From: Adineta steineri
Taxonomy: Eukaryota > Rotifera > Eurotatoria > Adinetida > Adinetidae
NCBI GenBank assembly: GCA_905250115.1
Contig: CAJNOI010000011.1
Span: forward strand, 1,205,789 to 1,269,788
Direction of reading: 5' to 3'
DNA length: 64,000 bases
The notes beneath the pieces were generated by a model. That model was not told the origin of the DNA. It worked only from the letters and a program-made list of their open reading frames with translations, and did not search any database. Position 1 is the first letter of the stretch. Each line of letters opens with the position of its first letter. Of this stretch, positions 1-11,276 are shown one piece after another. A program made the translations under genes and the position numbers.

Positions 1-641
1 ATAACATGAAAGAGTACTCAAAAGCACTTTCGTTTTACGAAAAAGCAGTTGGAATTCAAGAAAAAAGTCTTCCTGAAAATCATCCTGACTTGGCTAAGTC
101 CTACAACACCATTGGTTTAGCGTATGATAACATGGGAGAGTACTCGAAAGCACTTTCATTTTATGAAAAAGCAGTTGGAATTCAAGAAAAAAGTCTTCCT
201 GAAAATCATCCTTCGTTAGCTACTTACTACAACAACATTGGTGGTGTATATGTTGACATGGGAGAGTACTCGAAAGCACGTGCATTTTATGAAGAAGCAC
301 TTGGAATCGAAGAATTAACTCTCCCTTCCAATCATCCTGACTTGGCTACTACTTACAACAACATTGGTAGTGTGTATAACCAAATGGGAGACTACTCGAA
401 AGCACTTTCACTTTATGAAAAAGCACTCGAAATTGAAGAAAAAACTCTTCCTGCAGATCATCCTGACTTGGCTAAGTCCTACAACAACATTGGTAGTATA
501 TATTATAACATGAAAGAATATTCGAAAGCACTCTCATATTTTGAACGTGCTCTTGACATTTTGAAAGTTTCATTACCACCAAGTCATCCCAATCTTAAAA
601 CTGTGAAACAGAGCATTGATGTCGTAAAAGAAGAGTTATAA
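1..641 (+). CDS. TPR (kinesin light chain-type) repeat protein, 3' part
   Basis: The frame is open from the window edge and the first visible Met is probably internal, so this is the 3' end of a longer gene. It holds five near-identical 42-residue tetratricopeptide repeats of the KLC type, each built on EYSKALSFYEKAL..E..LP..HP.LA..YNNIG..Y. The last repeat degenerates and the protein stops at 639-641. The 126-bp DNA units are also very alike, so the array expanded recently. TPR arrays of this kind mediate protein-protein contacts. In bdelloids they are often fused behind an ADP-ribosyltransferase or other domain, but any such N-terminal part lies outside the window, so the function is unknown. 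Confidence 0.85.
   Translation, partial: NMKEYSKALSFYEKAVGIQEKSLPENHPDLAKSYNTIGLAYDNMGEYSKALSFYEKAVGIQEKSLPENHPSLATYYNNIGGVYVDMGEYSKARAFYEEALGIEELTLPSNHPDLATTYNNIGSVYNQMGDYSKALSLYEKALEIEEKTLPADHPDLAKSYNNIGSIYYNMKEYSKALSYFERALDILKVSLPPSHPNLKTVKQSIDVVKEEL
6..560 (+). repeat. 126-bp tandem coding repeats (TPR units)
   Basis: About four and a half copies of a 126-bp unit, starting near 12, 138, 264, 390 and 516, encode the TPR repeats. Units 1 and 2 are nearly identical. Later units diverge mainly at third positions and around the EKSLPENHP turn. Confidence 0.8.
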
Positions 642-2026
642 TTGTTGTTCTGAATATATAAATAAATAAATATTTTCTTTACACAAGAGAATATATAATT
701 GTATTTTTTTACTTACTCGCGCGCGCTTACGAAGAACATCTCTGTAAGTCAAAGAAACGCAATAGACATAGCCTACCGGTAAGAAAACACACAGACATAA
801 TTGTTTACGTTTTTAACATTAAATACCAGAATATCCTCTATAAGTTAAAAAAAATATATAACACCTGAAATCGTCAGTTATCATTGTAATAAACATGTTG
901 AAAATGAATCTAGAAAAGAAAACAAATCAGAAAAACATAAGAAAAGAATAATTTACTTTGTTTAACTTGTCTTTATTATTGTATTGAACAAGACCTCGAA
1001 TGATGAAGAATAGTATACAAGCCACTCCATGTAAGCTACGATCGAAATACATATAACTTGCTCAATCGAGGTCGTCTAATTTTATTCATTTTACAATACG
1101 TTGTAGAGAGAAGAATCCTGAGTTTTTTTGCGCAAGTCGTTTCAAAAAATATTGAATCCTCACTGCTTTATAAGCACTTTACGAAATACCCCACATATGA
1201 CAAAACTGACAAACGAGGGTCCAAATCGGACAATTTCTTGGGAACGACTGAACAGGTTGAAGTGAAATTTTTTACACGCATATATCCTCCTAAGACCTGC
1301 TCACCATAAAACTTTTTATTCCAAAAGTAGAAATAGTTAGGATTTTATAACTTGTTCACCATGGTGATTTTCGGAATGAGTTTTCTTGAGAGTGAGGTGG
1401 GTGTGAATCTTTATCAGAGTCTACACCAGTATCCAGCTACTCCCACATTCACACATACCCAAATTTCGTAGACTAAAATTGATCGAAAAAAGTGCTTCCG
1501 AAGACTATTTTCTCACATTGTCATGCGCTCCTGACTGTCGTATACTGAACCCTGAAAGCCGCAGGTCAGTATGACTTTCCATTCAAAAGTTATAAGTTTT
1601 TCTTCCACACACCTTCTTTGAAAAGTCGGATAGTATTATAAAATATTTACAGTTAATTTCATATCGTTAATATTTTTATTATTATTTTTCATGTAATGTA
1701 ATTAATTTTGTTCCAAATGGTGTTTATACATATCTGTTATTAGTAATAATATGTCTTCAAATAACGGCATATTCAACTCACTTTCATCTAGGCGATAAGT
1801 AGTTTTACATGAGAAAAGACTTTTTCTTTACTCTCATATTGTAATTGCAATAGCTTGTCAAGTTGTCGTATTGAATATTATTTAGAGTTATGATCATTAT
1901 TTATTTATTTTTATTTAAAAATAAAATCTCGATCTTATGCATGAGAATAAAAAGATAACAAAAAATAGTTAAATATGAATATAATATATGAGATTTATAT
2001 ATGAATTGTACTATATAAGAAAAATA
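642..2026. other. Intergenic, no gene recognised
   Basis: About 1.4 kb between the TPR gene and the convergent NWD1-like gene. AATAAA-type signals follow the TPR stop near 660-670, fitting its polyadenylation. An 83-codon open stretch at 1058-1309 has no recognisable domain and is treated as chance. A somewhat less AT-rich stretch at 1340-1600 contains short palindromes (CCATGG) but no terminal repeats that I could pair. Confidence 0.5.
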
Positions 2027-5000
2027 TCACAAAAGTATGCATGTATTTGATGTTACGGAATAATCATTGATTATTTTAGGATTATTAACTCCTACATTAG
2101 CTAATTGAATGCCTTTTATTTGTTGTCGATCATGTTCCATAGTTTTTTCATGTATATCATCGAGATTATGTTCCTGTTTGATAGGAGTATTTTCTACTTG
2201 TGGTGGAGTTTCAGTAATAACATCATCATTATCATCACTATCAGAATCATCAACCATAATATTGGTTGTATCAGGCTCGTCAGATCTATCGATATAATTT
2301 GCCAAAAAGTATGTTCTATATGATTCATCTGTTTTCATTTTTGATGATGAAAATTTTCCATTAAGACGATGAACATAACGATATGAAGTAATTGGTTGAG
2401 GAGTCTTTTTTACACTATTTATATTATCATCGTTCTCATTCAGGTCACTATCATAATCATCTGAGCTCATATCTTGATATGCTTCGATTTGTTTCATAAC
2501 TTTTTGTGCAGCTGAATTACTATCTCGTTGAAGAGATCTAATATGTAAAAAAAATAAACATAATAAATATTTGATAAATAATTTTCTTTCTACCTGCTTG
2601 GTAGTGCCTGAATTTTTGATTGTAACATTGTATCATCTGGATCAGCAATCATTAATGTTAATAAACGTCGATCATTCATTGCTAAAATAATAAAATCATT
2701 ACAAGCAGTCATTGTTGTTACATGATCATAAACAAATAATCTTGCTAATTGACGTCGATCTTTTACTCGATACATACATAAAATTCGAGGTTTAACAAGA
2801 ACAAATACATAATCTCCTGATTTATTAATACATAATTGTTCACATTCATTTTCAAGTTGAATTGGCTCATGAGAAGAAGTATGCAAATGAATATTATGTA
2901 AAAATAATTCATTTTTACCATTAATAATTGTAGCTAAACAAGTATTTTTTAAATAATACATATCAGCTTTATTAAAAGATGTTAATTCATAAGAATGTTT
3001 GTTTGTTAATTGAATTCGACATGAAATAAGAGATTTATCTTCAAAATAAAATAATAAAAATTCTTGTGATTCATCACTTGTAAAATTTAATAAACGTGAT
3101 GAGGAATGTTGTGTAAAATCAATATTCATATAAATAATATCATTTAATGTACAAATTGCTAATGAATGTCCATCATCAGCAAGTACAATAAGAGATTGTT
3201 TTGAATTCAGTGTTATAATTGAACTAAATAGATATTTACATTGTATATTTAGTTGTTTATTGGATGTTTGATTAAATTTGACGTTATTTTTATTTATTTG
3301 CCGAGTAATAAAACGAATTGATCCATCATTTGTAAGTAAAATAAAAACTTCTTCATCAATAATAAAGACTCGTGTTGGGTGGCGAAGATGAAGACGAAAA
3401 AGTGTTTGTTTATTCAATGATTCCATTGAATAGATTTCAGCCCAATATGTATTTGTAATTATAAGTACAGCCGTATCAGATAAAACAGCATAGTAATCAA
3501 TTTTAATCGGATTAGAAAAAACCTGTGTTGATTCAATTGCTGTTTGATGTTGATATAACCATGTTGTTAGTTCTCTATATAGAAAAAATATATTCATAGT
3601 ATGGCCTACTTTTCTTCCACACCCAAAAGGCATTTGGACTTACTGTTCTGATACACTAAGAGTGACAGCATGTTTTCCAGATAATTGAATTGTATTTATC
3701 AATTCTGTTGTACGTGGAAACGGTGGAATTTTTTTAAAAGCCTCTCGTGCTACTTGACTATTATATGCATTTATAGCACCATTTTCCATTGAACATAAAA
3801 ACATACTTCCTATTAGAAATAAAAATAAAGAATATGATTTTCATTTTCTTTTATAATATATGATTACCTGAATCATCTGCTGGTTTTATAGTAAGTACTG
3901 AACATGAACTGATATCAATAGAAACAAATAATTGATAACCATGATGAATCTTGCATTTGCCATGTATATCATCTTCTCCTTCGATACAACGCCATTTGTA
4001 CATATCAATAATACCACGTCGTGCAACATATATAGAGTTTGAATGTTCAATAGTTGTCGACACTAAATCAAATTGACCAGGAATACGTGCATAAGATATA
4101 TCTTTTTTCATACAATTATGCACAATACATAGAGATTCTTTTGTTAAAATCATGAATAATAATGATGCGTCTGCAGCCGATGTAGACTTGCCTTGTTCGG
4201 GTAATATAATTTTTACAAATGGTTTAGGAGTAATAGGTGGATTAAAAGCAATTAATGTTTTAACCATTTCTTTATCAGATAACACTGTTTTTGTCTGACT
4301 AAGTGCACGTAAATCAATATAAGTAAAATCAATTGGAATTGTTGAGTCAAATGTACAAATTAATTTATCGCCGTTAACAATAACTAAATCTAAATGTTTA
4401 CCAGCATTAATTGTACCACAATGATTGAATTTTAATGCTTCAAAATTATAAAAGAGGATTGTTCCATCACAAAGAATAATAATAATTAGTATTAATGATG
4501 ATGATATTTTTGAACTTAATACTTTTTTAATTGATACATCTGATAATAAATCAATTTTTGAAAATAATTTGTCTTGTCCAAGATCCCAACATTCAACAGA
4601 ATTAGAATTATGTTCAACAAGAAGACATAAACCACGTTTCTTATGAATTATTTCAACAGTTGAATATCCTTTTGGTGAAGTTTTATGAAATTTAATATCA
4701 CCATGGCTAGATATAAAATAAACATGATGAGATGAATTAACACAGAACATATATCGTTTAAATTTATCTTCTTCTCCATCATCTGAATTCGCATCATCAC
4801 TATCATTATCGATCATATCTTCTTCTTGATTCGTAGAATTCATAATCATATTTGGTATTGTTGTTGCATTTAAATATGATTCATTTAACTTAGGTAATTG
4901 TATATCAACTGCCGTATTACCTGTTTGCATATTAATAACAATTATTTTATTTGATAATGATATAGCTGCCATTTGCTTCTCTGTAAAATCAAGATCAACA

Positions 5001-8000
5001 ACTGGCATTGTATGTTTATTCATTGCATATACTAAACCATTTCCTGGTGGTTGTGTTTGACAATAAGGTACAATAAGTGCACAATGACGTGGACTTTGTT
5101 CATCACATTGTTTTATTAAATTTGTAATATTTGGTTTCATACTATATAATATACCTAAACGTGATGTTATTTCAAATGCATAATTATCTGGATATTCATT
5201 AAGTAAATGACCACATAATAAATAAATCATACTAAGAACTGCTATTTCTTTTTGAATTTCACCAACTATCGTGGCTGCTTGATATGATGATTTCTGTTCA
5301 AATAACTTAATCTCGTTTTGAATATCAAGAAATGGTGAACAACTGAATTTAGCATCTAGAAGACGAAAAATATCTAATTAAATTTCTTACTGAAAATAAT
5401 AAACATACGCATAAATGAATAATTAAATAATATTTCTTCAGCTGCAACTGGAACTGCAATATCAACTGTTAGTTTGTCAAGAAATTGAGGTAATTCATTG
5501 AGTTTTCGTTTATTATATTGTATTCGACCATCAACATCAATAAATTCTATCGGTTGTGATGTTGTAAAACGATTCGCTTGTATTTCACCATCAGATTGAT
5601 CTAATTTATATTTTTGCACTAATTTAGGATCATCGATTTTGAATGGTTTATTTTTTCCTTTCCATGTTTCTTTAAATAGATCAATAAGATTTTGAAAAAC
5701 TATTTTTTGGTCTTCTTTGGTTAAATCTGATACATACAATTGACGAGCTACTTCAATAAATCGACGATGATACCTAAAAATAAATAATTATCATATTAGT
5801 AATACATATGTAATAAGGGTGTGGATGTATAGGTATGGACTACTCTTCTCCTACAGGACTCTCTTTAAAAATCTTGTTAGAAAATGTTAAAAATAAAATC
5901 CATACCAATAAATAACAGGTGCATCATCAACTTCTTTTTCAGTTATGTATTCATCTAAATCATTTCGAATTCTTGTCCATAATATACCAGGTAAACGTCG
6001 AACAGGTGGTATATAATGTTGAAAAACACTTTTAAGTACATCATCATCAAGTGAAAGAACATCTTCTAATTCATTTTGACTAATTCCACTTCGACACGCT
6101 GTCATATAACATAATGCTCGACTAAATAAAACTGTATTATGTATAATTTGTAATCGTTGAAATAAATAACGTATACAATCATCAACTTCTTTTAAATCAG
6201 TTAAGTTTTCATCAATTGGATCATAAGAATGCCATGTTGATATTATATCAAAAAAAAGTTTCATAAATAAAGGAAGAATTTCACTTCTTTCTGTCATTAA
6301 ATTATTTATAAATAAACGTTGTTCAGAACTTAATGAACGATTTTTCATTTTAAGCCAATCATTATAAACAAGTTCAACTGTTGCTGGTTCAAATGGTGGA
6401 ACATTTATAAATAAATTTTCATCTTCTTTCAAAATCAATTGTAAACGTTTCAATATATCTCCATGATCGGGTAATGTTGATAAAATACATTTAACATTTG
6501 ATGGAAAGTAGAATGGTAACCATTTACAATCATATGCATCAGTTTGTAATTGATCAATAGAATCAAGTAATATAACAAGATATTCATTAGCAGGAATTTC
6601 CGAAAGAAGATATGTTTCAAGTTGATCACGAAGTTGATTCACAGTTGGATATGAATTCATAGGTATATGATATAATTCACTTATTTGTTCAGATATAGAT
6701 AATAAAGTTTTATAAATAGTAGAAGATGTTGGTGTAGTTCTACAACAAATATTATTTCTAATCTTTCTCTTTACTTATATTTGACTTACCCAAGAAAACG
6801 TAAAATAACTGAAACAGATCGACGTGACCACCATTTGAATACCTTAAATTAAATTAAAATTAAACTAAGACTTTAATCAAAATGAAATTAACTTACTTCT
6901 GTCGCCGTTTTAGCTAATACACTAGTTTTTCCACATCCTGAATGACCATATACAACACATGGTCGATGTTCTTCTTTTGATTTTACATATTTTTCCAACT
7001 AAAAAAAAATCAATATATAATTTCTATTAATTCCATCTTAAAATACCTTAGATAAAACATCCGTTCTTCCATGAAATTTTGTAACATATGTTTTACATTG
7101 TATTGCATGTTCTAATACTTCATGTTGTAAACTATTCGAATCATGTGTAAAACGTGATTGTACACATTTATCTATTTGATTTTGCATTGCTTGATAAAAA
7201 TCATTATTAAATTTTTCGAGATATTCTACATGATTTTGTCGAGTTATTCCATTTGATGACCAATGAACTTGATATTGAAATATATTTGAAGATTGTAATG
7301 CAGCAGGAATACGTGTAGTTTTTAAACGATTAAGTAATTTTTCTGCTTCATTATCAATATCTGTTGATGATGACATATCGATATATTTTGATGCTTTTTC
7401 ATCGGATAAATGATCTCGAATATCAACAATTTCACGTAAAAAACATAATGTACGTTCATTTGCATCTTTTGCTGATAGGATACCATTGATAATTTCCTTT
7501 TCCGTAACTAAAATATTATTTTATATAAATCAATCAATCAATATATATGAAACATACTTGATATAAAAAATTCATCATAGTCACTTTCAGTAATTTGTTC
7601 TCGTTGAAGACATAATTCTGCTGCTTGTCGAAGACTTATTCTTAATCGATTACTAATCTTTTTCCATTCTTTATCTGCTTGTTTTATTTCATCTGTATTC
7701 TATAAACAAAAATAAAACAAACAAACAAACAAGATGATAATGATTAGTTTTTACTTTTGATAAAAAATTCGGTAAAATTGATGAAATATTTTGTAAAATA
7801 TATGCAGGTGGCATACAATTGGTATCTAATTTATACCATTCTGTTAATAAATCACCATCTTTAAGTTCATTTAATTCATTAACAACAGTATCTTTTAATA
7901 ATTCAAAAAGTGATGCACGAATTTGGGCTGGTATTGGTCGTGAACCATAACGATGACTAAGTAACACTACAAAATTAGTTGCCACAGAATATTTTTTACA

Positions 8001-8337
8001 TAATTCAATTTCTTTTAAACATGTTGCAACTTCTCCATGATTATTAGCAGATTCCGTTTGAATTCCCCAACGCATATCAGCATACTTTATTCAAGAAAAC
8101 AAAAATCAAATATTTTGTTGTATAGTTAGAATTAATATAACAAACTTGAAATTCTAATCCATATTGTTGCCGACAATAATCTTTAAGTTTAGGAAATATA
8201 TTTTCAATCAAAGAATCTCGTTCAGCTAATGTATCTGTAAATGTTGAACTAACAAAAACTCGTACAATTTTTGATCGTACATCAGGTAATTCTTGACATC
8301 GCCCACGTAAAACATCCAAATAATATGCAGATTTCAT
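2027..8337 (-). CDS. NWD1/NWD2-like NACHT and WD40 repeat protein
   Basis: Twelve exons on the minus strand: 8337-8146, 8084-7755, 7699-7558, 7507-7047, 6998-6897, 6842-6790, 6739-5906, 5773-5409, 5355-3868, 3809-3644, 3574-2594 and 2537-2027. They sum to 5625 nt, or 1874 aa; human NWD1 has about 1560 and NWD2 about 1740. The N-terminus is a DUF4062 domain (VRVFVSSTFTDTLAERD, then FQYADMRWG). Next comes a P-loop NTPase of the STAND/NACHT class with Walker A GHSGCGKTS (about residues 393-401) and Walker B VILLDSID (about 480-489). A winged-helix-like part (NYSFMHAKF) and degenerate WD40 beta-propeller repeats over exons 9-11 follow, and an Asp/Ser-rich tail ends the protein. STAND proteins act as nucleotide-switched scaffolds. 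A splice acceptor ends 1 nt before the ATG, so a 5' UTR exon or spliced leader is likely. Confidence 0.85.
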
Positions 8338-8815
8338 CCTAAAAAAAATTAGATTATATATTTCTTTTATCGTATGCTAAACTAAGTCTCTTAAAATTAT
8401 TCAAAAATAGCTCACAAAACATTACCATCATCAAAGGTAAAGAGGGGTTCTGAATTTACCTATACAACTCATTAATATGGCTTAAAATGCTATTACACTA
8501 GATCTTTCAGGTAATACAGTCTAAAGTAAGGTAAAAGAATGCAGTGTAAATTTATATTTGTCTTACCTGCAGTTGCTTGTATTTAAAGAATTCTATAGTA
8601 ATATTTCACAATGTTTGTTAAAGTTAAAAACATAACAAAAAGTAGGTCAATTTTAGTAACTACACAGCATTTTTCTGAATACCGTAGGTTACTATAGTAA
8701 TACCATCTACTTTCAAATGAATAAACTCATTTGTTTAAATAAACAACCAATAGAATTTCAACAGAACAGATGTTAGATATCCATCTATTTACCATTTCTC
8801 CTTCACTTCGCTTCG
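8338..8815. other. Divergent promoter region
   Basis: About 480 bp between the starts of the NWD1-like gene (-) and the glucosidase II beta gene (+). The only clear signal is the acceptor TTTTTTTTAG (minus strand, ending at 8339) directly before the NWD1-like ATG. No TATA box stands out and no other gene is seen. Confidence 0.4.
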
Positions 8816-10943
8816 ATGATGTATTCAACATATATGAATCTCATTTTAATTTCAAGTCTATTTACAATAGTTTTTAGTGGCAATATTGAACAGACAGTAT
8901 TACGTGGTATACCAACTTCATGTAACTATTATTGTTTAAAATAGATTGAATAAATTTTTGTTTTTGGTTAAATTTAGTACTACCTAAATATACTTTAGCA
9001 AAAACATTTCTTTGTCTTGATGGTTCATCGACTATACCATTTGAATTTGTAAACGACGATTATTGTGATTGTCGAGGTAAAAAAAATGTCACTTCAAATA
9101 TTTATTTTATTTTAAATCTAATTCAGATGGTAGTGATGAACCAGGAACATCTGCTTGTCCAAATGGACGATTTTTTTGTGAAAATAAAGGCTATATTGGA
9201 ACAATAATACCTTCACATTTTGTTGGAGATGGTGTATGTGGTAAGTGATTCATTACAAACTGAGTCCTTACCTTTTTTTTTTGTTATTCAATTAGATTGT
9301 TGTGATGGAACTGATGAATATGAAACAAAAATTGTTTGTAATAATACATGTTTGTAAGTTATTTTATAAACTATATTTTGAATGATATATTTTTATTTTA
9401 TCTTTAGTGAATTGGCTCAAAAAACTCGTGCTGAACGTGAAGCACGACGAGCATTACATGCCGCAGGTGTAGCTAAAAAATTAGAAATTATTTCTAAATC
9501 AGTACTTATTAAATCTGATCGAGAAGTAAATATAAAGAGAAAATCTTTTATAAATTTTTTCATGTAAATATTTATTATCTTAGGCACGTCTCCGTGAACT
9601 TGAAGAAGGTTTACAAAAAGTTGAAGATGAATTAAAAGGAAAAGAAGGTAAAATCCAAAATTCAAATTATACAAATAAAAATATTCTTTTTGATTAGAAT
9701 TAAAACAACAAGCTGAAGCTCCTGAAAACGAAGCTAAAGATAAACATCAAAAATTATGGGAAGAACAACGTGCTGTACGTGAAGCTATTGCACGTGATAA
9801 TCAAATGCATGAAATGTTTGCTGAATTGGATGCTAATAATGATTCTTTGTAAATATATAAAACTTTAAATTCCTTTTAATAGTTCTTTTCCTAATAGGGT
9901 ATCAATTGAAGAATTACAAAAACATACAGAACTTGATAGTGATCATGAAAATGAATTTACAGTTGAAGAAGTTCGAGTATGTAATCTAGAAAATTTTATT
10001 GTATGAATTATATACTGATTTTATTCTTTTAGTTAATTCTTGGTGCTGATTCGGTAAATTTCGATGAATTTAATGTTACTGTATTTGATCAAATATCAAA
10101 TTCATATAAAAAATTATCAGAACAATCGTCCGAAACTCCTGTTGATCATGCTGATGTAGCTGCAACAACAGAAGCACAATTAGATCAAATACAAGCGGAA
10201 GCTGATGAAGAAACATCTGCTGGTGAAGATGAATATGAACATGAAGAGGAACAACATGATATAACAACACCAGTTGCAACAGTAAGATAATATAGAAAAA
10301 GAAATTTTGAATGAAAATTTTTCTTCTTGTTTTTAGTCACTTGAACATGAAAAACATATTCATGACGATACAGTACCAGAATATGATGATGAAACAAAAA
10401 AATTAATTCAATTAGCTGATCATGCTCGAAATGAATATAATGAAGTTGAAGGACGAGTTCAGGATATTAAACGACAGATTGAGTTAGTTATTCTAATGTA
10501 TAGTCTATTTCTTAATTGTTTTTTTTCCTAGTGATTTAAAACGACAATCTGACGTTGATACAGGACCTCATGGTGAATATTCGGCATTTATTGATCAATG
10601 TTATGATTATGAAGAACGTGAATATACATATCGAATCTGTATGTTTAAAGATGCAAAACAAATATCAAAAGGTGGTGGTAGTGATGTAACAATTGGATAT
10701 TGGGAAGGCTGGACTGGACCAGAAAATAATAAATATTTAAAAATGAAATATGCAAATGGTGCTACATGTTGGAATGGTCCAGCTCGTTCATTAACAGTTA
10801 CATTTCAATGTGGAACTGAACATAAACCGATTGATGTACGAGAACCAACACGATGCGAATATTCTATGATATTTGAAACACCATCAGCATGTGATGAAAG
10901 AATTGCAACAGCTACAATGCATCAAGAACATGAAGAATTTTAA
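8816..10943 (+). CDS. PRKCSH: Glucosidase II beta subunit (protein kinase C substrate 80K-H)
   Basis: Eleven exons: 8816-8921, 8978-9076, 9127-9240, 9296-9353, 9408-9525, 9584-9647, 9698-9848, 9898-9976, 10033-10281, 10337-10482 and 10532-10943. They give 531 aa against 528 in human. After a signal peptide the order is that of the family: two LDLa-like modules ([30 protein letters not shown], then [12 protein letters not shown]), a long charged coiled coil, an acidic stretch rich in Glu, and a C-terminal MRH lectin domain ([29 protein letters not shown]). The subunit holds the catalytic alpha subunit in the ER and recognises mannose on N-glycans while glucose is trimmed. The last residues are HEEF rather than the usual HDEL/KDEL retrieval signal. 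An AATAAA lies at 11129. Confidence 0.95.
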
Positions 10944-11276
10944 TTTGATAGTTTTTTTTCTTTTCTGATATATCACATTCCGTTGTGCCAAAACTGTTGA
11001 CGTCTCTCTTCATAGTTAGTATCTGCTTTTTTTTCTGTCGTTTTTTAATCGGTGACATACATGTTGTTAGCTTATAAGTGTTCTTCTATTTATCTCATTT
11101 TTATACACAATATCTCGTTTTCTTTAAAAATAAAAGACGTAAAATGATAACTAATATCATTTTAGGAACATGTTACAGATTAGAAAATCTTTTCTAATAC
11201 AATAATTAATCAACAAAAGTCCTATTAAAGAACATCACAAAATATAAAATATAGTTTAGGAATTTCATTATGATGA
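10944..11276. other. 3' region between convergent genes
   Basis: 333 bp separating the stop codons of PRKCSH (+) and the 44-residue-repeat gene (-). It holds a plus-strand AATAAA at 11129-11134, about 186 nt beyond the PRKCSH stop. Nothing else is recognised. Confidence 0.6.

Noticed and set aside
1058..1309. 83-codon open frame in the first intergenic region
   Set aside because: No domain, no splice partners, ordinary length for chance here.
2105..2323. Plus-strand open frames opposite the last exon of the NWD1-like gene
   Set aside because: They are antisense translations of the Asp/Ser-rich coding exon, with no domain of their own.
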